From JAJUFS01 sp036381175 (lineage in GTDB: Bacteria > Pseudomonadota > Gammaproteobacteria > Natronospirales > JAJUFS01), in NCBI GenBank assembly GCA_036381175.1, contig DASVDI010000021.1, positions 61,117-125,116 on the forward strand: 64,000 nucleotides of DNA. Direction: 5' to 3'. How positions within the stretch are numbered: position 1 is the stretch's first letter; every line of letters starts with the position of its first letter. Of the stretch, positions 31,843-40,017 are shown in pieces. The position numbers were made by a program, and so were the translations under genes. The notes under the pieces are model-generated. The model ran no database searches. It was not told the origin of the DNA and worked only from the letters and a program-made list of their open reading frames with translations.

Positions 31843-33135
31843 TCAACGGCTGTCGAGCTGATGATCGAGCTGGCCGTCAAAGGATTCGCGCCGGCAAAGC
31901 TGGCGGTATTCGCGCAGTGGCAGCCGCACATGCATGCGCCAGCCGCCTTCGGCGCGGTGTTCTTCTTCACGAACGGCGCCGAGATCGAACAGGCGCGCGC
32001 GCACCTTGCCCTGCGCGGGCTCCAGTTGCAACCAGCCATCGATGGTTTCATCGCGCGTCAGCTCTGCGACCGCCTGGCGCAATTCCGGGAATCCTGTGCC
32101 GTTCAGTGCTGACAACCAGACCCGTGCGGGTTTGCCTGCTTCGTCGCGATCCAGCCGAGGCGCATCGCCGGTCAGGTCAATCTTGTTGAACACGAGCAGT
32201 TGCGGCACATCTTCCGCGCCGATTTCCTCCAGCACGCCGCGCACCGTCGCCATCTGCTCGTCGCGTTCCTCGGCGCCGGCATCAACGATGTGCAACAAGA
32301 GATCCGCGTCCTTCGTTTCCTGCAAGGTCGAACGAAACGCGGCGACGAGATCGTGCGGCAGATGCCGGATAAAACCGACAGTGTCAGCAAGCACCGCGTG
32401 TCCGCCTTCGGGCAGATCGAGACGCCGCACGGTCGGATCCAGCGTCGCGAACAACTGGTGCGCCTGGTAAACATCGGCACCCGTGAGCGCGTTGAACAAG
32501 GTGGACTTGCCGGCGTTGGTGTAACCCACCAGCGCGACCGTCGGCACGTAATTGCGCTGCCGCAGCCGTCGGCCCTGCTCGCGCTGGCCGCGCACTTTTT
32601 CCAGCCGTTCGGTCAACGCGCGAATGCGCTTGCCGATCAGGCGGCGGTCGGTTTCAAGCTGGGTTTCGCCCGGGCCGCGCAGGCCGATGCCGCCTTTCTG
32701 GCGTTCAAGGTGTGTCCAGCCGCGCACGAGGCGCGTGGAAAGGTGCCTGAGTTGCGCAAGTTCGACTTGCAGCTTGCCTTCGTGGGTCTGCGCGCGCTGC
32801 GCGAAAATATCGAGAATCAGGCCGGTGCGGTCCAGCACGCGGCACTGGAAGAGTTTTTCCAGGTTGCGTTCCTGGCTGGGTGACAGCGCGTGGTTGAAGA
32901 TGACGATGTCTGCTTTTTCTGCTGCGACGACATCGCGGATTTCCTCCGCCTTGCCGCTGCCCGCGAAATATTTCGGGTCGGGCGCGTAGCGCGAACCCGT
33001 GACGACCGCCAAGGGGTCCGCGCCGGCGGACAGCGCGAGCTCGCGCAATTCATCCAGCGCATCGGCGTCGTGCACACTGTTGAAATCGAGGTGTACGAGG
33101 ACGGCGCGTTCCCCGCTCCGTGGACGATCAAACAA
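31843..33135 (-). CDS. hflX: Ribosome-associated GTPase HflX
   Basis: HflX binds the 50S subunit and can split stalled ribosomes in a GTP-dependent way. The 430-residue protein has the N-terminal HflX domain (AVLVHLDFNSV, VLDRTGLILDIFAQRA, RGWTHLERQKGGIGLRGPGE in two parts). The Obg-type G domain has GYTNAGKSTLFN at about 206-217, DTVGFIRHLPH and NKIDL. The family N-terminus MFDR is encoded from a TTG at 33135 preceded by GAGGTGG. It lies 22 nt after hfq. The C-terminal tail of about 70 residues has HflX-typical hydrophobic segments. Confidence 0.96.
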   Translation of the reverse strand: MFDRPRSGERAVLVHLDFNSVHDADALDELRELALSAGADPLAVVTGSRYAPDPKYFAGSGKAEEIRDVVAAEKADIVIFNHALSPSQERNLEKLFQCRVLDRTGLILDIFAQRAQTHEGKLQVELAQLRHLSTRLVRGWTHLERQKGGIGLRGPGETQLETDRRLIGKRIRALTERLEKVRGQREQGRRLRQRNYVPTVALVGYTNAGKSTLFNALTGADVYQAHQLFATLDPTVRRLDLPEGGHAVLADTVGFIRHLPHDLVAAFRSTLQETKDADLLLHIVDAGAEERDEQMATVRGVLEEIGAEDVPQLLVFNKIDLTGDAPRLDRDEAGKPARVWLSALNGTGFPELRQAVAELTRDETIDGWLQLEPAQGKVRARLFDLGAVREEEHRAEGGWRMHVRLPLREYRQLCRRESFDGQLDHQLDSR

Positions 33136-33157
33136 CGCGCCACCTCATGAAAACGAT

Positions 33158-33409
33158 TTAATTGACCTCGGCTTCCAGCTTGCCGCTGTCATCCAGCGCC
33201 ATGCGGACCGCGCGCGCAGGCACGACGGTGGAAATCGCATGCTTGTAAACCATCTGGCTGACGCTGTTTTTCAACAGCACGACAAACTGGTCGAAGGACT
33301 CGATCTGACCCTGAAGCTTGATGCCGTTGACGAGGTAAATCGAAACCGGCACTTTTTCGCGACGCAGCGCATTCAGAAACGGTTCCTGCAGGGACTGCCC
33401 TTTGGACAT
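33158..33409 (-). CDS. hfq: RNA chaperone Hfq
   Basis: The 83-residue Sm-like protein MSKGQSLQEPFLNALRREK has the Sm1 (VSIYLVNGIKLQGQIESFD) and Sm2 (VYKHAISTVVP) motifs that form the proximal RNA-binding face. It anneals small RNAs to mRNAs. The C-terminal tail (about residues 66-83) is short compared with E. coli (102 residues). A very good AAGGAG lies 8-13 nt before the ATG. It is between miaA and hflX, as in most gammaproteobacteria. Confidence 0.98.
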   Translation of the reverse strand: MSKGQSLQEPFLNALRREKVPVSIYLVNGIKLQGQIESFDQFVVLLKNSVSQMVYKHAISTVVPARAVRMALDDSGKLEAEVN

Positions 33410-33510
33410 GACGCGTCTCCTTGTTGTTATAAGGAATGGAGAGCGGTGTTATGCATTTTTCCCCAACTCCCCCATTCAGTAGAAAGATTCTAACACAGCG
33501 GTTTTGAGCG

Positions 33511-34482
33511 CTATACCTCCGCCCGCCCCGCCAGAAAGGCTGAAACCAGCGCGAAAAGGCCTGTTTCGTCGTCCACCCAGCGCAATTCGGACTCGCCACG
33601 AAACCAGGTCATCTGCCGTTTCGCGTAGCGGCGCGAAGCAACGATGCCGCGGCGGACCGCCTCATCGAGATCGCAGGTCCCGGCAAGATGCTCAAGGAGC
33701 TGCCGGTAACCCACCGCGCGCATGCTGGGCATGTCCGGCTCAAGATCACCGCGTGCTTTCAACGCGCGTACTTCCTCGAGAAACCCCGCGGCCATCATCG
33801 CCTTGAAGCGCGCTTCGATACGCCGGTGCAATTCGGCACGATCTTTGGGCGCAATCCCGATTTTCAATATCCGCCAGGGAAATTGCGAGGGGAATTCCCC
33901 GGTCTTGCCGGCCTTTTCCTGCTCCGCTTGCCAATGCGCGCTCATCGGCTCGCCGGTGAGCCGGAAGATCTCCAGCGCGCGCTGGATGCGCTGCGGGTCG
34001 TTCGGACCGATGCGCGCCGCCGCTTCCGGATCGACTTCGGCAAGCCTGGCGTGCATTGCCGGCCAGCCCGCTTGCGCCGCTTCGGCGTCAATGCCGGCGC
34101 GGATTTCCGGATCCGCCGCCGGCATATCTGCAAGTCCGCGCTCCAGAGCACGGAAATACAGGCCCGTGCCGCCGACCAGCAACGGCACCTGGCCGCTTGC
34201 CGTAATTTCATGCATTTCGCGGAGCGCGTCTTCACGAAACCGTGCCGCCGAATATCGTTCAGCCGGATCCAGGATGTCCATCAGGCGATGCGGGTAACGT
34301 TGGCGCGTTTCGCGATCCGGTTTCGCCGTGCCGATATCCATGCCACGGTAAATCTGCGCGGAATCGGCACTGACGAGTTGCACCGGCAGGCGCTCGGCCA
34401 GCGCGATCGCAGCACCCGTCTTGCCGGATGCAGTCGGACCCATGAGGAAGATAGCGGGCGGTTTAACGAGCTGCTCGTTCAA
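33511..34482 (-). CDS. miaA: tRNA dimethylallyltransferase
   Basis: MiaA adds a dimethylallyl group to A37 of tRNAs that read codons starting with U. The 323-residue protein has the P-loop FLMGPTASGKTG, then VSADSAQIYRGMDIGTAKP and LVGGTGLYFRAL. Its C-terminal conserved block is AVGYRQLLEHL and RYAKRQMTWFR. The first codon is TTG at 34482, and no in-frame ATG lies between it and the P-loop methionine. A three-codon open frame, ATG CCT TGA, overlaps this TTG. The start lies just after one arm of a perfect 22-bp inverted repeat. Confidence 0.95.
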   Translation of the reverse strand: MNEQLVKPPAIFLMGPTASGKTGAAIALAERLPVQLVSADSAQIYRGMDIGTAKPDRETRQRYPHRLMDILDPAERYSAARFREDALREMHEITASGQVPLLVGGTGLYFRALERGLADMPAADPEIRAGIDAEAAQAGWPAMHARLAEVDPEAAARIGPNDPQRIQRALEIFRLTGEPMSAHWQAEQEKAGKTGEFPSQFPWRILKIGIAPKDRAELHRRIEARFKAMMAAGFLEEVRALKARGDLEPDMPSMRAVGYRQLLEHLAGTCDLDEAVRRGIVASRRYAKRQMTWFRGESELRWVDDETGLFALVSAFLAGRAEV

Positions 34483-34488
34483 GGCATA

Positions 34489-34636
34489 AAAACCTGTTTT
34501 CAGAATCGAAGCTGCCGAGGCTCAGCCAAGGCGCGGTCGCCTCGAGGGGCGGAGTTTACACGCAAGTAAATGACAACCCGAGACGCGGCCGCAACGCAGG
34601 ATCAGTCCGGCAAATTCGATTCTGAAAACAGGTTTT
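34489..34636. repeat. Perfect 22-bp inverted repeat spanning the mutL-miaA gap
   Basis: The arms at 34489-34510 and 34615-34636 are exact reverse complements over 22 bases (core CCTGTTTTCAGAATCGA) and are separated by 104 G/C-rich bases. The right arm overlaps the mutL stop codon (34635-34637); the left arm ends 7 nt before the miaA start. No open frame and no clear target duplication is seen. The size and structure resemble a MITE or a long mRNA hairpin. Confidence 0.9.
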
Positions 34637-36425
34637 ACTGGCCGCGCAGGAACATGCGGTCAAGTTGCTCCATCGTCAGGCGAAACCACGTGGGCCGGCC
34701 ATGGTTGCACTGGTCGGCGCGCGGCGTGCGTTCCATGTCGCGCAGGAGCGCGTTCATTTCAGGAATGGTGAGCCGGCGATGCGCGCGCATGGACGTATGG
34801 CAAGCGGTCGTTGCCAAGGCGAAATCGATGGCGCGTTCGATGCGGCGGCTTTCACCGTGCTCGGCAATATCCGCGAGCACATCGCGGGTCAGCTTCACGA
34901 GATCGTGATCCTTCAGCGCTGCGGGCACGGCGCGCAAGACAATCATGTCCGGACCGCGGCGCTCAAGTTCGAAACCGGCGGCCGAAAGGCGAGCCGCATG
35001 TTCTTCGGCAAGATCCGCTTCACGCCGGCTGACGCCGATCCGTTCCGGAACCAGCATCGGCTGCACCGGCACCTGCCCGGCCGCGAGTTGCTCCTTGAAA
35101 CGTTCGTAGGTGATGCGTTCGTGCGCCGCGTGCATGTCGACAACGACAAGACCGTTGTCGGTCGCGGCGAGAATGTAAATGCCATGCAGCTGCGCGAGCG
35201 CATAGCCCATTGCGTATCCGGTCGGAGGCGCGGCGGATTCTTGCGGCGCGCTTTCGCGTACACCACCAACCGTGATTTCCGGTTGTTCAAAGGAATACAA
35301 CTGCGCTTGCGCGGAAATAGCCTCCGCCATTGCGGGGCGTGAACCGGAATGCAGGTTCTGCACCGCGCGCGAAGCCGGCCCCATGCCCGCCACCACGTTT
35401 TCCGATGTCGCAATGTTCGCACCCGGCTTCGTCCGCGCGAGCACGTCGTGCAAGGAGCGATAAAGAAAATCATGCACGTGACGGCTGTTACGAAAACGCA
35501 CTTCGTGTTTCGCGGGGTGCGCGTTCACATCCACGCCCGCCGGATCCATTTCGAGAAACAGCACGAATGCCGGATGCCGGCCGTGGAACAGCACATCCTG
35601 AAACGCCTGGCGCACCGCATGCGCAATGACTTTGTCGCGCACCATCCGGCCGTTGACAAAGAAATGCTGCAAATCCGCCTGGCTGCGTGAAAACGCCGGC
35701 AACCCGACCCAGCCGAACAGTTTCAGGCCGGCTGCTTCATGTTCGATGCGAAGGCAGTTTTCGATGAAACCCGGACCGCAGACGCCAGCGATGCGCCGGT
35801 CTTCCCCGGCGGCATCGCGCGCGGCGTTGAGATTCAGCACGGCCTTGCCGTTGTGCGTGAGTTGCAGATCGAGGCCGAAGCGGCTCAAGGCAATGCGCTC
35901 GACCACCTGCTGCACGTGGCCGAACTCGGTTTTCTCCGTGCGCATGAATTTGCGCCGCGCGGGCGTGTTGAAAAAGAGATCGCGGACTTCAACCGTCGTG
36001 CCCTGCGGGTGCGGTGCCGGTGCGGGAGGCGAATAATTTCCGCTTCCATCGCCTTCGATGCGCGTGGCCTCGCTGTCGTTCGCGGTGCGCGATGTTATGG
36101 CGATCCGCGCCACCGAGCCGATGCTCGGCAAGGCCTCGCCGCGAAAACCCAGTGAGGCGACGTGTTCGAGATCGTCCAGCGAGGCGATCTTGCTGGTGGC
36201 ATGCCGCGCAACCGCAAGCGGCAATTCCTCGCGCGGAATGCCCTGGCCGTTGTCGCGGATGCGGATCAGGCGCAGGCCGCCGTCTTCGATGTCGACCTGG
36301 ATACGCGACGCGCCCGCATCCAGCGCGTTTTCCAGCAATTCCTTGACGACGGATGCAGGCCGCTCGACCACTTCACCGGCGGCGATCTGGTTGACGAGCT
36401 GGGCGGGAAGTTCGCGGATGGGCAT
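34635..36425 (-). CDS. mutL: DNA mismatch repair protein MutL, endonuclease type
   Basis: The 596-residue protein begins MPIRELPAQLVNQIAAGEVV. It has the GHKL ATPase motifs ENALDAGA (32-39), DNGQGI (58-63) and GFRGEAL (93-99). The C-terminal domain contains DMHAAHERITYE (about 429-440), matching the DQHA(x)2E(x)4E endonuclease motif. ACHTSMRA and CNHGRPTWF, the other metal-site motifs, are also present. E. coli MutL lacks these and depends on MutH, so this protein probably nicks DNA itself. An in-frame upstream extension to 36515 is rejected because the family starts at this MPIREL. No Shine-Dalgarno sequence is visible. Confidence 0.96.
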   Translation of the reverse strand: MPIRELPAQLVNQIAAGEVVERPASVVKELLENALDAGASRIQVDIEDGGLRLIRIRDNGQGIPREELPLAVARHATSKIASLDDLEHVASLGFRGEALPSIGSVARIAITSRTANDSEATRIEGDGSGNYSPPAPAPHPQGTTVEVRDLFFNTPARRKFMRTEKTEFGHVQQVVERIALSRFGLDLQLTHNGKAVLNLNAARDAAGEDRRIAGVCGPGFIENCLRIEHEAAGLKLFGWVGLPAFSRSQADLQHFFVNGRMVRDKVIAHAVRQAFQDVLFHGRHPAFVLFLEMDPAGVDVNAHPAKHEVRFRNSRHVHDFLYRSLHDVLARTKPGANIATSENVVAGMGPASRAVQNLHSGSRPAMAEAISAQAQLYSFEQPEITVGGVRESAPQESAAPPTGYAMGYALAQLHGIYILAATDNGLVVVDMHAAHERITYERFKEQLAAGQVPVQPMLVPERIGVSRREADLAEEHAARLSAAGFELERRGPDMIVLRAVPAALKDHDLVKLTRDVLADIAEHGESRRIERAIDFALATTACHTSMRAHRRLTIPEMNALLRDMERTPRADQCNHGRPTWFRLTMEQLDRMFLRGQ

Positions 36426-36590
36426 ATTCGGCACGTGCTGGAAAACGGGCTGCCAAGGGTAACGGGAGCGTGCCGCGAATCCAACGCAGATCTTTGCGAA
36501 ACCCGCCTGAGGCACGAAAGCTGCGTGGCGGAGAAGTTCGCCACCTTTGAAAAAGGGGGGCCGCTGTGCGCAGCAAAGCAGGGGAATTTT

Positions 36591-37901
36591 CTACGAACCG
36601 ATCGGAATGACCAGCTTCTCGCCCACCAGCAGCGTGTCGTCGGACTTGCCGTTCACGCGCCGCAAGGTCTGCAGGCTGACGTTGTAGCGCCGTGCAATGC
36701 CCGACAACGTTTCACCGCTGCTTACGGCGTGCTGGCGCGGTTCGGCGTCGCCGCGTCCCTGCCAGGCCGCGATCAGCGTTCCCGGCGGCGGGTTGCTGTA
36801 GAAATACTCATGCACGCCTTTCACGATGGATTCCGCCAGGCGGCGCTGATAGTCGCGGTCCCGCAGCTTGCGCTCTTCGGCGCGATTCGAGATGAAGCCG
36901 GTCTCGACGAGAATCGACGGCACGTCCGGCGCCTTCAGCACGATGAACCCTGCCTGCTGGACCCTTTCCTGGTGCACTTCCGTCACGCGATCAAGAGCAT
37001 TCAACACGTGCCGGCCGACGTTCAGGCTCGCCGAAAGCGTCGCGGTCTTGCTCAAATCCATCAGTACCGAGGCGAGCAAATCGCCCTTGTCCGACAGCGA
37101 CACGCCGCCGACCAGGTCCGATGCGTTCTCGCGCTCCGCCAGCATGCGCGCCGCCTGGCTGGACGCGCCGCGCTCGGAAACCACGTAAACCGACGCGCCG
37201 CTGGGCTGTGGCGAATGGAAAGCATCGGCGTGAATGGAAATGAACATGTCGGCGCCGACCTCGCGGGCTTTCCGGCGGCGATCGGCATTCTCCACGTAAT
37301 AGTCGCCATCGCGAATCATGACGGCGCGCATGCCGGGCTCGGCGTTGATCTTTTTCTCGAGCTCACGGGCGATCTGGAGGACGACATCCTTCTCGCGCGT
37401 GCCGGCGTAGCCGAGCGCACCTGGATCCTCGCCGCCATGGCCGGCGTCGATGGCAATCAGTAGGTCACGTCCGGTTGGTGTCACACGCTTGACCGGCTTC
37501 GGCTCGGTGCGCGGTGCGGCGGTTTCCAGGTCCAGCACCAGCCGGTGGCCGTACTCGCCGTTCGGTTTCACCATGAAACTTTTCGGCTTGAGCTTTTCGG
37601 TGAGATCGAAAACCACGCGCAGGTCGGTCTTGTCGCGCGGCGCGTGACGAATCTGCGCGATGCGTCCGCCGACGGACGGGATGTCAACGGACGCGTCAAG
37701 CGTGGCGTTGCCGAGGTCGACGACGATGCGGTCAGGGTTCTCGAGGGAAAAAACGGTGTGATCCACGGGCGCGGACAAATCGAAAACGACCCGTGTTTCG
37801 TCGGGGCCTTCCCAGACGCGCACGCCTTCCACGGTGACCGATCCGGCGTTCGCGGCCGTGGAAAAGGAAAGCAGCGCTAATGAAATCAGTAACTTGCGCA
37901 T
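36591..37901 (-). CDS. amiB: N-acetylmuramoyl-L-alanine amidase, AMIN-amidase-LysM
   Basis: This 436-residue periplasmic enzyme cleaves peptide stems from glycan strands during daughter-cell separation. It has a signal peptide (about 1-20, ANA-GS) and an AMIN domain (about 20-130, RVWEGPDETRVVFDLSAPV). The zinc amidase_3 domain contains IAIDAGHGGEDPG, FISIHADAFHS and VETGFISNRAEE. A C-terminal LysM domain (HAVSSGETLSGIARRYNV) follows. AmiB has this architecture and lies before mutL in E. coli. The ATG at 37901 gives a proper signal peptide; a TTG 11 codons upstream is unlikely. It has a promoter-like site upstream. Confidence 0.94.
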   Translation of the reverse strand: MRKLLISLALLSFSTAANAGSVTVEGVRVWEGPDETRVVFDLSAPVDHTVFSLENPDRIVVDLGNATLDASVDIPSVGGRIAQIRHAPRDKTDLRVVFDLTEKLKPKSFMVKPNGEYGHRLVLDLETAAPRTEPKPVKRVTPTGRDLLIAIDAGHGGEDPGALGYAGTREKDVVLQIARELEKKINAEPGMRAVMIRDGDYYVENADRRRKAREVGADMFISIHADAFHSPQPSGASVYVVSERGASSQAARMLAERENASDLVGGVSLSDKGDLLASVLMDLSKTATLSASLNVGRHVLNALDRVTEVHQERVQQAGFIVLKAPDVPSILVETGFISNRAEERKLRDRDYQRRLAESIVKGVHEYFYSNPPPGTLIAAWQGRGDAEPRQHAVSSGETLSGIARRYNVSLQTLRRVNGKSDDTLLVGEKLVIPIGS

Positions 37902-37934
37902 TTTTTCGTAGGCGGTTTCCCCTGTGTGCTCCAA

Positions 37935-37962
37935 ATAGTACTTCAGCAGGAGCAGAATTCAA
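37935..37962 (-). promoter_or_regulatory. Candidate promoter of the amiB-mutL operon
   Basis: TTGAAT and TACTAT on the minus strand, 16 nt apart, lie in the A/T-rich 127-nt gap between tsaE and amiB, about 34 nt before the amiB ATG. Confidence 0.5.
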
Positions 37963-38028
37963 GGAATTTTGTTAATTAATTCAGTAAGAAAGCGACGATT
38001 ATTCGAGTAGATCATTCAGGTGTGGACG

Positions 38029-38493
38029 TTAAATTAACGCGAAGGCCCGCACTGCGGCATCAGTATTCCTGGTTATTTTCACCTCCCTGCCACCGCCTGC
38101 CGCGAAGGTGATGTGGACTACGGCATCGGGTGCCGGCAGGTGTCCTGCGCCTTTTTCCGGCCACTCGATCAAAATCCAGCGGCCGGAACCCGCCAGTTCC
38201 CGCAGGCCGAGGAATTCCAGTTCTTCCGGGTCGGCGAGGCGATACAGATCGAGGTGCGCAAGTTCCGCGCCGCCCGGCAAGGTGTAAGGCTCAAGCAAGG
38301 TGTAGGTCGGGCTTTTCACGCGGCCTGCGTGACCCATGCCCGCCAGCCAGCCGCGCGTCAGCGTAGTCTTGCCCGCACCGAGACCGCCTTCCAGCCAGAC
38401 CGTGAGCGGCGTTGTCTTCGCCGCAGCGCCGAGCCGCCGGCCCAGGGTGAGCATGGCGGCCTCGTCGGAAACCTGGATGAGGGATTCGTTCAT
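38029..38493 (-). CDS. tsaE: tRNA threonylcarbamoyladenosine biosynthesis protein TsaE
   Basis: TsaE is the ATPase of the TsaBDE complex that makes t6A37 in tRNAs reading ANN codons. The 154-residue protein has Walker A EGGLGAGKTTLTRG (about 35-48), VKSPTYTLLEPY and HLDLYRLADPEELEFLGL, then WPEKGAGHLP. All are family motifs. The start overlaps the nnr stop by 4 nt (ATGA), as in the E. coli yjeF-yjeE pair. A 127-nt gap precedes amiB. Confidence 0.97.
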   Translation of the reverse strand: MNESLIQVSDEAAMLTLGRRLGAAAKTTPLTVWLEGGLGAGKTTLTRGWLAGMGHAGRVKSPTYTLLEPYTLPGGAELAHLDLYRLADPEELEFLGLRELAGSGRWILIEWPEKGAGHLPAPDAVVHITFAAGGGREVKITRNTDAAVRAFALI

Positions 38494-39989
38494 GTTCGTT
38501 CTGTCCCCGGATTCACCACGCTGCGGATTTCGTTGAGCACGTCGCTCGCCAGCAAACCGCGTTCACCTCGCCTCGCGGCACGATCACCCGCAACGCCATG
38601 GACAAGCACACCGGAACAGGCGGCATCGAAGGCGGCGAGGCCTTGCGCGCGAAGCGCCGCGATCACGCCGGTCAGCACATCGCCCATGCCCGCGGACGCC
38701 ATGCCGGGATTGCCCGCGTCGCAAAGCCTGACCCGCCCGTCGGGCGCCGCGACCAGCGTGCCGGCGCCTTTAAGCACGGCGACCGCACCGAACTTCTCCG
38801 CAAGCCATCGCACCGCTGAAAACCGGTCCGCCTCAACGCGCGCAACCGGGCAATCCAGCAGGCGCGCCGCCTCGCCGGGATGCGGGGTGATGATGTCGTT
38901 CGCGGTCGATGGCAGCGGATGCCGCGCGAGCCAGTTGAGTCCGTCCGCGTCGATCACGCGCGGCAGGTTCGCATTGTCACGGTGGCGAAGGTGATTCCAG
39001 AGATTCTCTGACCAGGTGTCCTGTCCAAGTCCCGGTCCGATCGCGAGCACGTCCGCAAGGCGAAGCCATGATTCGCACTCCTCGCCGGATTCCACGCCTT
39101 CGCACATCAGTTCAGGCCGCGCTCCGGCAATCGCCGCGATATTTCCCGGCCACGCCAGCACGCTCACCTTGCCGGAACCTGCGCGCAATGCCGCTTCGCC
39201 TGTCATCCGGGCCGCGCCCGGCATGCCGTGCCCGCCACCGAGGACGACAACATTCCCATAGTCTCCCTTGTGCGCGTCACGCTCGCGCGGCGGCAGCCAG
39301 CCATCCAGCAGGCCCACATCAAGCCGCTCCGCGAGCGGCGGGATGTCGCGGTAAATGCCGGCTGGCACACCGAGACCGGCGAATTGCACTTCGCCCGTGA
39401 ACGCCGGACCGCGACCCGTGAAAAGCCCCGCCTTGAGACCAATGAAGGAAACCGTGATCGTCGCGCGCATCGCGACGCCGAGCGCAGTGCCGGTGTCGAC
39501 GTGCAGGCCCGACGGAATGTCGGCGGATATCACGGGCTTGATCGCGGCGTTCACCGCGCGAATGACATCCGCAAAACGGCCTTCGACCGCGCGATCGAGG
39601 CCGGTGCCCAACAAGGCGTCGATCACGACATCGCTCTCGCGCAGAACATCGTCAGTGAAATCCGTGCACGCGCCGCCGGCCGCGATCCATTCATGATGCG
39701 CATCGCGAGCTGCGCCTTTCAACGCCGCGGGATGTGAGAGCGCGCAAAGCACGACATCGAGACTGGCTTCGCGCGCAAGCCGCGCGAGCACGTAGCCGTC
39801 ACCGCCATTGTTGCCGCCTCCGCACAGCACCAGTACGTGCCCTGCTGACGGAAAACGCTCGCGCAATGTCGCGAACAGCGCGGCTCCGGCGCGGTGCATG
39901 AGCTCACCGGCGGCAATGCCGCCCGCGATGGCACGGCGATCCAGCTCGCGAACATCGGCGGCGCGATACAATGCGTGAGGCAAAGACAT
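38490..39989 (-). CDS. nnr: Bifunctional NAD(P)H-hydrate epimerase and dehydratase
   Basis: This 499-residue repair enzyme for damaged NAD(P)H has an N-terminal YjeF_N epimerase domain (about 1-215: GGGNNGGDGYVLAR, VVIDALLGTG, VISADIPSGL). A C-terminal ADP- or ATP-dependent dehydratase domain follows (about 225-495: VVLGGGHGMPGAA, LAIGPGLGQDTW, VLKGAGTLVA, GNPGMASAGMGDVLTGVIA). Both active-site regions look complete. The ATG at 39989 has GCGGGA upstream. It faces queG across only 28 nt, so their promoters overlap each other or the coding regions. Confidence 0.96.
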   Translation of the reverse strand: MSLPHALYRAADVRELDRRAIAGGIAAGELMHRAGAALFATLRERFPSAGHVLVLCGGGNNGGDGYVLARLAREASLDVVLCALSHPAALKGAARDAHHEWIAAGGACTDFTDDVLRESDVVIDALLGTGLDRAVEGRFADVIRAVNAAIKPVISADIPSGLHVDTGTALGVAMRATITVSFIGLKAGLFTGRGPAFTGEVQFAGLGVPAGIYRDIPPLAERLDVGLLDGWLPPRERDAHKGDYGNVVVLGGGHGMPGAARMTGEAALRAGSGKVSVLAWPGNIAAIAGARPELMCEGVESGEECESWLRLADVLAIGPGLGQDTWSENLWNHLRHRDNANLPRVIDADGLNWLARHPLPSTANDIITPHPGEAARLLDCPVARVEADRFSAVRWLAEKFGAVAVLKGAGTLVAAPDGRVRLCDAGNPGMASAGMGDVLTGVIAALRAQGLAAFDAACSGVLVHGVAGDRAARRGERGLLASDVLNEIRSVVNPGTERT

Positions 39990-40017
39990 TCCCGCATTCT
40001 AACCGAGCTCTTGTTGC

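Noticed and set aside
34489..34636. Insertion sequence between mutL and miaA
   Set aside because: Only 148 bases with no transposase and no evident target duplication; kept only as an inverted repeat.
36426..36590. Terminator or small gene between amiB and mutL
   Set aside because: A GTGGCG/CGCCAC stem is present but without a T run, and no open frame has a ribosome-binding site; the genes are likely co-transcribed.
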